Counted from the stretch's first letter, positions 9,316 to 17,071 are shown. The stretch: DNA of 64,000 nt from Pedobacter cryoconitis (GCF_014200605.1 NZ_JACHCE010000008.1:124001-188000), one strand, 5' to 3'. Program-made: numbers and translations. Notes: generated by a model from the sequence alone, not told the origin.

Positions 9316-9876
9316 TTAGATATTCTCAAGCGCAGTGCGATGGCCGGTTTGGGCATTTTTAAAATAGGAGACTGTAAGCCCTGTTACTTTTTTAAACTGT
9401 CTGCAGAGGTGGGCAACACTACTGTAATTCAATAGGTGGGAGATTTCGGTAAGATTAAGCTCCTTATAAAGGATAAGTTCTTTTACCCTCTCAATTTTAT
9501 GCTTGATGATGTAATGCTCAATAGTTAGTCCTGTTTGCCGTGAAAATACGTTGGCCAGGTAAGTATAATCGTAATGAATTTTCTCGCTGATGTAATTAGA
9601 GTTTTTGATTTTTGGCATTTCATCATTATAATGAACCATGTCAATAATTGTGTTTTTAATTTTTTCTATTAACATTTCTTTCTTATCGGATATCAATTCG
9701 AAACCTGATTCGAGCAAGGCACACCTTAACAATTCGAACTGCCGCTGAGTCGGATTCTCTTTGGTCTGGACTTCACCCAGGTCTATGGATCTATAGCTTA
9801 AACCAACCTTATCCAATTCTATTTTTACGGCCATTCTGCATCGGTTACTGACCATGTGTTTAATATGTAAAACCAT
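9316..9876 (-). CDS. AraC-family regulator with HMA-like N-terminal domain
   Basis: A C-terminal AraC helix-turn-helix pair occupies roughly the last 90 residues (YLANVFSRQTGLTIEHYIIKHKIERVKELI ... ISHLLNYSSVAHLCRQFKKVTG). The N-terminal 60 residues (MVLHIKHMVSNRC..) resemble a heavy-metal-associated fold retaining only one of the two usual Cys, a type common in Bacteroidota. I start it at the ATG at 9876 (186 residues). The longer reading to 9936 would begin upstream of the predicted transcription start (about 9929) and overlap the -7 element. It leads an operon with the ABC exporter and the Mg2+ ATPase and probably regulates them; the effector is unknown. Confidence 0.75.
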   Translation of the reverse strand: MVLHIKHMVSNRCRMAVKIELDKVGLSYRSIDLGEVQTKENPTQRQFELLRCALLESGFELISDKKEMLIEKIKNTIIDMVHYNDEMPKIKNSNYISEKIHYDYTYLANVFSRQTGLTIEHYIIKHKIERVKELILYKELNLTEISHLLNYSSVAHLCRQFKKVTGLTVSYFKNAQTGHRTALENI

Positions 9877-9933
9877 TGTGATTATGTTATGGGAGTTAGT
9901 TTGAGTCTCAATAGGCAACCAAAGCTGTTTTAA

Positions 9934-10017
9934 CAAAACTCGGGATTTAACCGCGTGTTCAAAATGATAACCGTCACGATTATCATGATGGTCATCATGA
10001 TTACTGATGATGCATAA
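9934..10017. promoter_or_regulatory. FNR-like box array upstream of AraC regulator
   Basis: Boxes at 9964-9977 (ATGAT-AACC-GTCAC) and 9985-9998 (ATGAT-GGTC-ATCAT, fully symmetric) start 21 bp apart. A half-site ATGAT at 10007-10011 follows 22 bp on. On the minus strand GAGTTTTG (9941-9934) lies exactly 30 nt beyond box 9964, giving a start near 9929 for the regulator-exporter-ATPase operon. The array may also act on the divergent BON gene from a distance. Confidence 0.7.
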
Positions 10018-10086
10018 AGTTCCTTTTTATGTGAATTGTGCAACTGTTATCCATAAATGTATAATGATGTTGGAATGAAATAAGGC

Positions 10087-10113
10087 AACCTTTGAGGTGT
10101 GAAATATTTCACA
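10087..10113 (+). promoter_or_regulatory. BON gene promoter with 16-bp perfect palindrome
   Basis: AACCTTTG (10087-10094) fits the phylum -7 element and predicts a transcription start near 10099. A perfect palindrome TGTGAAATATTTCACA (10098-10113) begins at that point, 15 bases before the ATG. Its sequence is CRP-like, but its position at +1 suits a repressor operator or a short 5' hairpin rather than an activator site. Confidence 0.5.
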
Positions 10114-10128
10114 TGAAAATCATGGATC

Positions 10129-10800
10129 ATGAAAAATAACGAAACATTGCAAAAAAATGTTCAGGACGCAATCAAATGGGAACCATTATTACATGCAGCT
10201 GAAATTGGTGTAACAGCTAATGATGGTGTGGTCACCTTAACAGGAATAGTGGATAGTTATGCTAAGAAATCCGAAGCAGAGGATGCAGCAAAAAAAGTAG
10301 CTGGAGTAAAAGCCGTTGTCGAGAGAATAGAGGTGAAGTATCTTGGTTCTATCCACAAAGAAGATGAGGAAATTGCCAAAGAGGTTTTAAATGCTTTCAA
10401 ATGGAACTGGAAGATCCCCGGAGAAAAAATTACAGTTAAAGTTGAAGATGGTTGGGTAACTCTTACAGGAACTATTAATTGGAATTATCAAAAGGATGCT
10501 GCTAAAAATGCGATCAAGAACCTGTTAGGGGTGAAGGGGGTGACCAATAGCATTACAATCGAGTCAGATATTCATGATGCAGTGGAGAAAAAGGAAATTG
10601 AAGATGCAATTGACAGGAACTGGTCGGTCAATAACCAGGATATACAAGTTAAAGTTTCTGGTAGTCGTGTGACATTGACAGGAACTGTGAATTCAATTTA
10701 TCAAAAAGATGAGGCCCAACGAATGGCTTGGAATGCGCCAGGTGTCTGGTATGTGGATAATGAGATTGAAATTGAATACGATTATTTATTAGTTGATTAA
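10129..10800 (+). CDS. Triple BON-domain stress protein, second copy
   Basis: A 223-residue cytoplasmic protein with three BON domains in tandem (about 3-72, 78-147 and 152-217) and no signal peptide. It is a paralogue of the protein at 1457-2113; the two are alike along their full length and strongest at the N terminus. An osmotic or envelope stress role is inferred from the OsmY-like family. The ATG at 10129 is supported by the shared N-terminal sequence of the two copies. A clear hairpin terminator follows directly. Confidence 0.85.
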   Translation: MKNNETLQKNVQDAIKWEPLLHAAEIGVTANDGVVTLTGIVDSYAKKSEAEDAAKKVAGVKAVVERIEVKYLGSIHKEDEEIAKEVLNAFKWNWKIPGEKITVKVEDGWVTLTGTINWNYQKDAAKNAIKNLLGVKGVTNSITIESDIHDAVEKKEIEDAIDRNWSVNNQDIQVKVSGSRVTLTGTVNSIYQKDEAQRMAWNAPGVWYVDNEIEIEYDYLLVD

Positions 10801-10806
10801 ATATAG

Positions 10807-10828
10807 AACGGGAGCTAATGCTCCCGTT
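10807..10828 (+). terminator. Rho-independent terminator after BON gene
   Basis: A 9-bp perfect stem AACGGGAGC/GCTCCCGTT with loop TAAT, followed by a short T-rich stretch. It lies between the BON gene and the SDR gene, leaving almost no room for a separate SDR promoter, so the SDR may be expressed by read-through. Confidence 0.8.
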
Positions 10829-10839
10829 TATTGGAAATT

Positions 10840-11586
10840 ATGAGAAAATTAGAAAAAAAGGTGGTATTCATTACCGGTGGAAATTCAGGTATAGGAAAAG
10901 CTGCTGCACTTGAAGCTGCCAGGGAAGGTGCGATTGTTGTCGTGGCCGACCTTGAAAGTAAGGACCACATGGAAACGCTTACTGAAATAAAGGCACTTGG
11001 AGCCAGAAGTATGTTTGTCCCAATTGATGTGTCAGATGTGGAGAGCGTTAAATTGGCAATTCTTACGGCTGTAGCAGAATTCGGTAGATTGGATGTAGCT
11101 TTTAACAATGCAGGTATAGGCGGTACTTATTCGGGAATACATGATATGCCAGAGGCCACTTGGGACAGGGTGATCGCTGTAAATTTAACTGGCCAGTTTT
11201 ATTGTGTCAAGTATGAACTGCAACAGTTTTTGAAACAGGGCGGAGGGGTAATTGTAAATATGTCTTCTCTTGGTGGATTGAAAGCAGAACATGGTCTGGT
11301 ACCTTATACAGCAGCCAAACATGGTGTATTAGGCATTACCAAAAATATAGCGGTTCAATATGCTGCACAGCACATCAGGGCAAATGCACTATGTCCCTAT
11401 TATGTGGAAACTCCTTTATTGGCTGAAGTTCCTGATGCCACCCATCAGGCATGGATTGATGGAACCCCATCTAAACGTCTTTGTACACCTGAAGAAGTGG
11501 CTAAAGCTTTTATTTACCTGGCTTGTGATGACTCCAGTTATTGTAACGGCACACAAATTATTCTGGATGGGGGAGTGATGGCTTAA
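10840..11586 (+). CDS. Short-chain dehydrogenase/reductase
   Basis: A 248-residue classical SDR with a Rossmann fold. Cofactor motif TGGNSGIGKA near the N terminus, NNAGIGG in strand 4, catalytic Ser in NMSSLGG, and the Y-T-A-A-K catalytic pair. ADLES after strand 2 has an acidic residue, which favours NAD(H). The ATG at 10840 is used rather than the in-frame TTG nine bases upstream. It ends immediately before the stop of the convergent response-regulator gene with no spacer. The substrate is not recognisable. Confidence 0.85.
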   Translation: MRKLEKKVVFITGGNSGIGKAAALEAAREGAIVVVADLESKDHMETLTEIKALGARSMFVPIDVSDVESVKLAILTAVAEFGRLDVAFNNAGIGGTYSGIHDMPEATWDRVIAVNLTGQFYCVKYELQQFLKQGGGVIVNMSSLGGLKAEHGLVPYTAAKHGVLGITKNIAVQYAAQHIRANALCPYYVETPLLAEVPDATHQAWIDGTPSKRLCTPEEVAKAFIYLACDDSSYCNGTQIILDGGVMA

Positions 11587-12639
11587 TTAGTTCTTCATTT
11601 TCGTAAGCCTTTCCACATCCAGTACCATAATGGTTATTCCTTCACGTTCAATTAATTTTTCGTTTCGGAAATCTGACAAGGTCCTGCTTACCGTTTCAGT
11701 AGCCATACAGGCCATTGCAGCTAAGTCTTCCCGGGTAATGCTTAAGAAATCACTTTTTATAATCTGCTGATGGTACAGGCGAAGAATGGCTCCGGCCATT
11801 TTTTTTCTTACTGAATCGTAAGCTAGTTGGAGGAGCTGTTCTTCTTTTTCCCGGTTATCATTGGATAAAAGATGAATGAATTTTCTCGCTACTTCAGGAT
11901 AAAGATTGATGACTTTTTCAAGTTCTTCAACAGGGATCAGACAGAGTGTGCTATCCTCTATTGCGGTGGCAGTATCAGTATAATTGCTTTTTCCTAAAAT
12001 GGTATTGATGCCAAGGTATCCCCCAGTTGTATACATGCCTGTCATCAATTCACGGCCATCCAGCGAAAGTTTAATGGTTTTGATCTTACCCTGGATGATC
12101 AGATACAGACCTTTGCCATGATCTCCTTCATAATAAACAACTTGGTTTTTTCTGAATTCGCGGCCTTTATGGCCTGCTATGATCTTTGAAAATTCTGCCA
12201 GACCATCAGTTTTGGCAACCAGTACTTTGAATTCATCAGCTGTATTTTTATTTTGGAGTTGCAGATGGGCTTTTTTTCTTAGCCTGACCTCAATGGCATT
12301 AAGCAGTTCAATATCATCAAAAGGCTTAGTTAGATAATCGTCAGCACCCATCTCCATTCCCTTACGAAGATCATGGTGATCAGCTTTGGCAGTCAGGAAA
12401 ATGAAAGGAATTGCCGAAGTCTCTGAGTATTTATTGAGCATATACAAAACCCCATATCCGTCAAGTTCAGGCATCATGATATCGCAAAGGATGATATCGG
12501 GAATATGTTTTAAAGCCATTTCTAAACCCATCTTGCCATTGTCAGCTTCAAAAACAGTGTATTTGGCCATTTCAAGGATCTCAACTATGTTCCCCCTTAT
12601 GGCGTCGTGATCTTCAATGATCAATATTTTTTCGTTCAT
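11587..12639 (-). CDS. Response regulator fused to CRP/FNR-type DNA-binding module
   Basis: A 350-residue fusion. Residues 1-122 form a receiver (acidic pocket EDHD, phospho-acceptor D53, T83, K105 in LTKPFDD). Residues about 145-265 form a cyclic-nucleotide-type beta roll, and the C terminus carries a CRP-type winged helix. The recognition helix reads M-A-T-E-T-V-S-R, giving the FNR/FixK ExxSR signature (E315, S318, R319) that selects TTGAT-N4-ATCAA. The FNR iron-sulphur cysteines are absent, so sensing is probably left to phosphorylation by the kinase encoded just upstream (4-bp overlap). It is the best candidate regulator for the boxes found across the island. Confidence 0.9.
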   Translation of the reverse strand: MNEKILIIEDHDAIRGNIVEILEMAKYTVFEADNGKMGLEMALKHIPDIILCDIMMPELDGYGVLYMLNKYSETSAIPFIFLTAKADHHDLRKGMEMGADDYLTKPFDDIELLNAIEVRLRKKAHLQLQNKNTADEFKVLVAKTDGLAEFSKIIAGHKGREFRKNQVVYYEGDHGKGLYLIIQGKIKTIKLSLDGRELMTGMYTTGGYLGINTILGKSNYTDTATAIEDSTLCLIPVEELEKVINLYPEVARKFIHLLSNDNREKEEQLLQLAYDSVRKKMAGAILRLYHQQIIKSDFLSITREDLAAMACMATETVSRTLSDFRNEKLIEREGITIMVLDVERLTKMKN

Positions 12640-13886
12640 GATTGTGGAAATGTGAGGGTGAAAAGTGTACCCCGGTTAATTCTGCTTTTGAAATCTACTT
12701 TACCATTCATCAGATCGGTATACCTGGAAAGTATACTTAATCCAAGTCCATTACCGGAGATCTTTCCTGTGTTATGGGCCCGAAAAAATGGTTCACAAAG
12801 ATGTTTCTGGTCATCAATAGGTATCCCTATGCCATTGTCGCAGATTCTGATGGTGCAGTTGTTTTCATTGATTTTGGTATAGAATTGAATGGAGCTTTCT
12901 TCACCGGAATATTTTATAGCGTTGTCAATAAGTATAACGATACAGTTTTTTAACAAGGTCTGATCTAGTGTGATCATTGATTCCGTGCCTCTGTGCACAA
13001 AGACTATTTTTTGTCTTCCCTTTAAAGCGATCTGCATTTCTTCAGTAATTTCTGCGGCGAATTCGGCTAGATTAAAATGGTTGAATTTAGTCTGTACCTT
13101 TCCGGAATCTAATTTTTCAAGGGAAAGAAAATCGTTTAAGATGGCAGTAACATTCAGTACAGCATCTTTTATTTTATCTACATGTTTACTAATATTGGGG
13201 TTGTCAAAAGGAAGCGCATGACGTTCAATAAGTGAGGCAGAAAGCTGTACCATACTCAATGGTGTACGGAATTCATGTGATGCAATAGAAACGAACCGAC
13301 TTTTAAGCTTACCTAATTCTTGTTCTTTTGCCAGGGATAAGTTCAGTTCCCGTTGTGTCTGTTCTAAAGTAAAAACGGTATTGTGTAAGTTTTCAAGCGA
13401 CTGGTTCAATTCTGCCTTGGTTTGCTCTAGGGCATCAACAGTTTCCCGAAGGGAAAGCGTTCGCTCCTGTACCTGATCTTCCAGTAAAGCTGCATAATCA
13501 TGGAGTTTTGATTCGGCTTCTTTTTCCCGGCTCAGGTCATGAATAAAACCTGCATAAATGATCCTTCCTGAGTATTTAACCTCACTGACACCCAAACGAA
13601 ATGGAAACTGACTCCCGTTTTTTCTTAAGCCTGTCAATTCTCTCCCGACACCAATAATACTGGCCTGACCAGTTTTTTTATAGCGGAAGAGGTAACCATC
13701 ATGGTTCATCCGATCTTGTTGTGGCATCAATATAGAGATGTTTTTTCCAAGAATTTCCTGTTCAGTATAGCTAAAAAGTCTGCAGGCTGAGGGATTAATG
13801 GACTCAATGATCCCCTGGTCATCAATAGTAATCAGACCGTCTATCGCATTATCGATAATCGCTTTAAGCAGAACGGAATTTTCCAT
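12636..13886 (-). CDS. FixL-like PAS histidine kinase, putative haem oxygen sensor
   Basis: A 416-residue soluble kinase: PAS about 8-118, coiled coil about 125-192 with an internal repeat (LEQTKAELNQSLENL / LEQTQRELNLSLAKE), DHp with phospho-acceptor H204 in ASHEFRTPLS, and an ATPase domain with LIDNAIKYS and GNGLGLSI. The PAS segment NHDGYLFRYKKTGQ...IIGVGRELTG aligns with the FixL haem pocket from memory. H62 matches the haem-ligand His, and Y65, R68 and R82 match Tyr203, Arg206 and Arg220 of B. japonicum FixL, with identical 20-residue spacing from His to the distal Arg. No transmembrane segment is visible. It probably reports O2, NO or CO to the fused regulator downstream. Confidence 0.88.
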   Translation of the reverse strand: MENSVLLKAIIDNAIDGLITIDDQGIIESINPSACRLFSYTEQEILGKNISILMPQQDRMNHDGYLFRYKKTGQASIIGVGRELTGLRKNGSQFPFRLGVSEVKYSGRIIYAGFIHDLSREKEAESKLHDYAALLEDQVQERTLSLRETVDALEQTKAELNQSLENLHNTVFTLEQTQRELNLSLAKEQELGKLKSRFVSIASHEFRTPLSMVQLSASLIERHALPFDNPNISKHVDKIKDAVLNVTAILNDFLSLEKLDSGKVQTKFNHFNLAEFAAEITEEMQIALKGRQKIVFVHRGTESMITLDQTLLKNCIVILIDNAIKYSGEESSIQFYTKINENNCTIRICDNGIGIPIDDQKHLCEPFFRAHNTGKISGNGLGLSILSRYTDLMNGKVDFKSRINRGTLFTLTFPQS

Positions 13887-13898
13887 AAAATTGGGGTT

Positions 13899-14002
13899 AC
13901 AGATTAAATTAATCTGTTCTATACCTACAATCTGATGATCATTTTGTTTTAATTATCTGATGGCCGATGATGGGCGTCACCATTTGACTGGTGGCTGATC
14001 AT
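13899..14002 (-). promoter_or_regulatory. Promoter region of the kinase-regulator operon
   Basis: On the minus strand TTAATTTA (13912-13905) is a plausible -7 element, giving a start near 13900. Exactly 30 nt upstream lies a half-box (ATGAT at 13935-13939), with a further half-site CTGAT at 13957, 22 bp on. A strong box ATGAT-GGGC-GTCAC sits at 13967-13980 with half-site ATCAT at 13998-14002. A 19-bp perfect palindrome ACAGATTAAATTAATCTGT (13899-13917) overlaps the -7 element. Autoregulation of the sensor is likely, with weaker sites than at the target promoters. Confidence 0.5.
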
Positions 14003-14078
14003 GTCTGAGAAACATCTCAATACCGAAATTTGAATTCAAACAACTGTAGATCAACTCAGGTTCGAAATTGGTAGATAA

Positions 14079-14204
14079 AAAAATGGATCAGTCAAATTGC
14101 TGATAAGTGATCCGGCAGGTGAACTTTCATTATACAAAGACATCAGTTATCTTAACTTGGATGACATTCCTGAAATCAAGAATTGGAAATGGAAAATGAA
14201 ATAA
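14079..14204 (+). pseudogene. Orphan C-terminal fragment, possibly of a phosphoketolase
   Basis: An open stretch without an ATG start encodes a protein-like segment ending DDIPEIKNWKWKMK before a TAA at 14202. The ending resembles the D-[DM]-[MP]-P-E-I-x-x-W-x-W tail I recall for xylulose-5-phosphate phosphoketolases, enzymes commonly paired with acetate kinase. If so, it is the decayed 3' end of such a gene. The match is short and from memory; a chance ORF or a small gene starting at an internal TTG cannot be excluded. Confidence 0.3.
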
Positions 14205-14271
14205 AGTATCCATTAGAACTAGTTCCGCTTTAAGTACGTAAAGCTTTTTCTGGTAAGGTTGGGTTGATCTG

Positions 14272-14337
14272 ATGACGAGTATCTTATATGGAGATGATTA
14301 ACATCATTTCCAATGTTGGTGATTAAATAGACCTTTA
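14272..14337 (+). promoter_or_regulatory. Paired FNR-like boxes and -7 element for the 14381 operon
   Basis: Box 14272-14285 reads ATGAC-GAGT-ATCTT and box 14294-14307 reads ATGAT-TAAC-ATCAT, exactly 22 bp apart. The -7 element GACCTTTA (14330-14337) ends exactly 30 nt after the proximal box, predicting a start near 14342 and a leader of about 39 nt. Confidence 0.72.
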
Positions 14338-14380
14338 TTATCTAATTGAGATAACTAAAATACAATAATTGCTATTTAAA

Positions 14381-14629
14381 ATGACAATGAATATGATATA
14401 CTTCACTGAAAATCAAAAATCTTTATTCGAGAATATTGGAATAATTCATTATGAAGAACAGATGTTGCGGTCTGAGGAGAAGTTTAGTATATGGGAAAGT
14501 AAAAGTTTCCCTGAACGACAGTCTGTTTTCAAAAAGGTGAGTATGCTTCGTCGGTATTCTGAAGATCTACTATCCGATTGGGTTGCCGAGCAGATGGACA
14601 TCTTATTAGCTAAAAGTGTTGCGGGCTGA
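14381..14629 (+). CDS. Hypothetical protein, 82 residues
   Basis: A small soluble helical protein with many charged and aromatic residues (FTENQKSLFENIGIIHYEEQML...). I do not recognise it. No signal peptide, membrane segment or metal motif is seen. The ATG at 14381 is chosen over the upstream in-frame TTG at 14369. It is the first gene after a well-formed box-pair promoter and is followed by a SHOCT protein and an aldehyde dehydrogenase on the same strand, which supports it as real. Confidence 0.6.
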   Translation: MTMNMIYFTENQKSLFENIGIIHYEEQMLRSEEKFSIWESKSFPERQSVFKKVSMLRRYSEDLLSDWVAEQMDILLAKSVAG

Positions 14630-14682
14630 ATTAAATTAAAAGCTTGTTCAGGGATATTTTAAAATAATAATTAAATAAAATC

Positions 14683-14904
14683 ATGGTTTATACAAATCTT
14701 TTTTTTGGAATGGACATCATTTGGTGGTTCATCTGGCTGATCATGTTGGTATGGATATTTCTTGTACCCTATGATATTCCTGGCCAACGGAATAAAAAGG
14801 AGCGGCCACTGGATATTTTACAGAAAAGATTTGCCAGAGGCGCAATTGATCTTAAGGAGTATCAGCGAAATAAAGCTGTTCTGGAAAAAGACGCTACTCA
14901 ATAG
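14683..14904 (+). CDS. SHOCT-domain small membrane protein
   Basis: A 73-residue protein with one N-terminal transmembrane helix (about 8-28, MDIIWWFIWLIMLVWIFLV) and a C-terminal SHOCT motif (PLDILQKRFARGAIDLKEYQRNKAVL). SHOCT is a short domain found at protein ends in bacteria and is thought to act in oligomerisation. It lies between the 82-residue protein and the aldehyde dehydrogenase with short spacers, probably in one operon. The specific role is unknown. Confidence 0.75.
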   Translation: MVYTNLFFGMDIIWWFIWLIMLVWIFLVPYDIPGQRNKKERPLDILQKRFARGAIDLKEYQRNKAVLEKDATQ

Positions 14905-14939
14905 TAATGGTTACACAATTCAAATAAATAATCTACATT

Positions 14940-16322
14940 ATGGCTATACAGACCATTAATCCTTTTAGTAACGAGCTTATTAAAAGTTTTCAGGAAATGT
15001 CCCCAGAGTTAGTGGCAGACGAAATTTCTATCGCTGACGAAACTTTCCAAAGCTGGCGCAAAACCAGTTACGTACAAAGGGCGGAACTCTTACACGGTGT
15101 TGCAAAATTGATGCGTGAGCAGAAAGACCAATTATCTAAATTGATCACATTGGAGATGGGTAAATTAATTGCTCAAAGTTATGGTGAGATCGCACTTAGC
15201 GCCGATATTATAGACTATTATGCTACAAATGGGGAAGCATTTTTGAGTGACCAAAAGTTGGAAACTGAATTTGGTGAAGCTTATATTAAGAGCACTCCAA
15301 TTGGTGTACTTCTTGGGGTTGAACCTTGGAATTTTCCCTTTTATCAGGTAGCTCGCTTTGCTGCACCTAACATTATGGCAGGTAACGTCGTTTTAGTTAA
15401 ACATGCTTCCAACGTTCCTCAATGTGCATTGGCAATTCAAGAATTGTTTGTGCAGGCTGGAGCACCAAAAGGTGTGTATACCAATTTATTTGTCAGTGGG
15501 ACTCGCATAGAAGATGTGGTAGCAAACCCAAGGATTAAAGGCGTTTCCCTTACAGGAAGTGAGGTTGCTGGTGCAAGTATCGCCACTGCTGCCGGAAAGT
15601 TTCTGAAGAAGTCGGTGCTTGAACTTGGTGGCAGCGATGCCTTTATTGTTTTAGAAGATGCGGATTTGGATAAGGCTGTTGATTGGGCTGTTGTTGGACG
15701 GATGAACAATACAGGGCAGTGCTGTGTAGCCTCAAAACGAATTATCGTGTTGGAAGTTGTTGCTGATGAATTTTTGGATAAGTTCAAGGCTAAACTGAGT
15801 GGGTTGAAAGTTGGAGACCCAATGGATGAGGCGACCGAGTTAGGACCTTTAAGCTCAGAGGGAGCCGTCATTCAGTTGGTTGAACAAGTACAGCGGAGTG
15901 TAAGAGCTGGTGCGAAGATATTGTTAGGTGGTAAATTAATTGATCGTAAAGGTGCATTTATTGAGGCTACCATTTTAGGAGATATTAAACCTGGAATGGC
16001 TGCGTATCATGAAGAATTATTCGGGCCGGTTGCTTCCTTTTACAGGGTGAAAAATGAGCAGGCGGCGATTGAGCTGGCCAATGATTCACCTTTTGGATTG
16101 GGAGGAAGCATCTTTACCAATGATATCGAAAGGGGGAAACGTTTAGCTGAACAGCTAGATACAGGTATGGTATTTATCAATCATCCAACCTGGACTCAGC
16201 CTGATTTGCCTTTTGGTGGAACTAAGGGGTCTGGATACGGAAGAGAGTTGTCTAGTCTTGGTATACAGGAATTTGTCAATAAAAAATTGATTCGGATCAG
16301 CAAATTAACAGATCCTTTTTAA
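14940..16322 (+). CDS. NAD(P)-dependent aldehyde dehydrogenase (succinate-semialdehyde type)
   Basis: A 460-residue ALDH-superfamily enzyme that oxidises an aldehyde to the acid. Seen are the NAD-binding region (GVEPWNFPFYQ), the general base in LELGGSDAFIVLEDADLD, the catalytic Cys in NTGQCCVASKR and the C-terminal PFGGTKGSGYGREL. ELGGSD, and the length, match the GabD-like succinate-semialdehyde branch, but short-chain aldehydes are also possible. It may act with the alcohol dehydrogenase at 30718 in fermentative redox balance (inferred). A bidirectional terminator follows. Confidence 0.87.
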   Translation: MAIQTINPFSNELIKSFQEMSPELVADEISIADETFQSWRKTSYVQRAELLHGVAKLMREQKDQLSKLITLEMGKLIAQSYGEIALSADIIDYYATNGEAFLSDQKLETEFGEAYIKSTPIGVLLGVEPWNFPFYQVARFAAPNIMAGNVVLVKHASNVPQCALAIQELFVQAGAPKGVYTNLFVSGTRIEDVVANPRIKGVSLTGSEVAGASIATAAGKFLKKSVLELGGSDAFIVLEDADLDKAVDWAVVGRMNNTGQCCVASKRIIVLEVVADEFLDKFKAKLSGLKVGDPMDEATELGPLSSEGAVIQLVEQVQRSVRAGAKILLGGKLIDRKGAFIEATILGDIKPGMAAYHEELFGPVASFYRVKNEQAAIELANDSPFGLGGSIFTNDIERGKRLAEQLDTGMVFINHPTWTQPDLPFGGTKGSGYGRELSSLGIQEFVNKKLIRISKLTDPF

Positions 16323-16384
16323 TCGCCAGCAGGGATGCTCAGACATTTTGGGGCCAAAAGGACCCGTTAGTGAAAGGAAAAATA

Positions 16385-16419
16385 AAAAATGCCTTTGGAA
16401 AACCTCCAAAGGCATTTTT
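16385..16419. terminator. Bidirectional rho-independent terminator
   Basis: A 15-bp perfect stem AAAAATGCCTTTGGA/TCCAAAGGCATTTTT with a 5-base loop. A- and T-runs on both flanks let it work on either strand. It separates the aldehyde dehydrogenase from the convergent YciF-like gene. Confidence 0.9.
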
Positions 16420-16432
16420 ATGTAGAAAACAC

Positions 16433-16954
16433 TTATTGCGCCAGATTCAAGGGCGTCATTGCATGGATATTGATTTCATAACTGGCCAATTGTGTCAGCT
16501 CATCATCAATGTGTTTTTCGTTTACCTCAGATTCGTAAAAGACGTTTGCGAATTCCAAAAGGCCTAACAGTTTGGCAAATGCTGCCGCTGTTCCATAACT
16601 GCTAATCTTAAAGTGGCAGATTGACTGGATTCCAGCAAGTACACAAGCGTCCTTAATTTCAGGATTATTGCAGGCTTCTAGTTTTTCATCGATAGACTTA
16701 ATGAATGCAAGCATGATCATGTTTGTCCTGTTAACCGAAAGAATCTTTTCCTGTTCAAGAAAAGTGTCCATTCTCTGTAAGTGTTGACTGGTAAAACTGA
16801 TGTATTTTTTTAAGATCATCTTTAGTTGCATGGAGCTGGCTATATTCGCCCATTCGAGGAGTTTTCTTTTCAATTCAATTTCTGCACTTGAAAATTGTGA
16901 TGTGTTCAGGTCGAGTAGATCCTGAAGATTATTGATGCTTAGTTTTGCTTCCAT
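16433..16954 (-). CDS. DUF892/YciF-like ferritin-fold protein
   Basis: A 173-residue all-helical protein of the DUF892 (YciE/YciF) family, which adopts a ferritin-like four-helix bundle and is linked to general stress. The family pattern is visible: L.DL...Q..SAEIEL...L, then H-x(3)-M-x-T-F, then KD..VLAG.Q...H..I..YG.A.AFA, then ES...E..ID.EL. Candidate metal ligands (Glu, His) are present in each helix, but function is unproven. It is divergent from the USP gene at 17091 and shares its FNR-like box, which is proximal for this gene. Confidence 0.8.
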   Translation of the reverse strand: MEAKLSINNLQDLLDLNTSQFSSAEIELKRKLLEWANIASSMQLKMILKKYISFTSQHLQRMDTFLEQEKILSVNRTNMIMLAFIKSIDEKLEACNNPEIKDACVLAGIQSICHFKISSYGTAAAFAKLLGLLEFANVFYESEVNEKHIDDELTQLASYEINIHAMTPLNLAQ

Positions 16955-16975
16955 TTCTTGTTTTTTTAAGATAAA

Positions 16976-17071
16976 TAAAGCTAGCTTGATTTGTTCCTTT
17001 CATTGATGATCATTGTCATCAGAAATGATGTTCCTGCGCAAGGAAATAGTAATTTCTATTGCTCACCTTTA
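16976..17071. promoter_or_regulatory. Divergent FNR-like promoter (YciF-like / USP)
   Basis: Strong box 17006-17019 reads ATGAT-CATT-GTCAT. On the minus strand TAGCTTTA (16983-16976) ends exactly 30 nt away. For the plus gene a degenerate box ATGTT-CCTG-CGCAA (17028-17041) lies exactly 22 bp after the strong one, and CACCTTTA (17064-17071) ends exactly 30 nt after that, giving a start near 17076. The strong box would then be distal for the USP gene. Confidence 0.68.

Noticed and set aside
13931..13940. TGATGATC read as a complete regulator box
   Set aside because: TGA and TCA are only three bases apart; only the ATGAT half at 13935 is usable, and it is described as a half-site.
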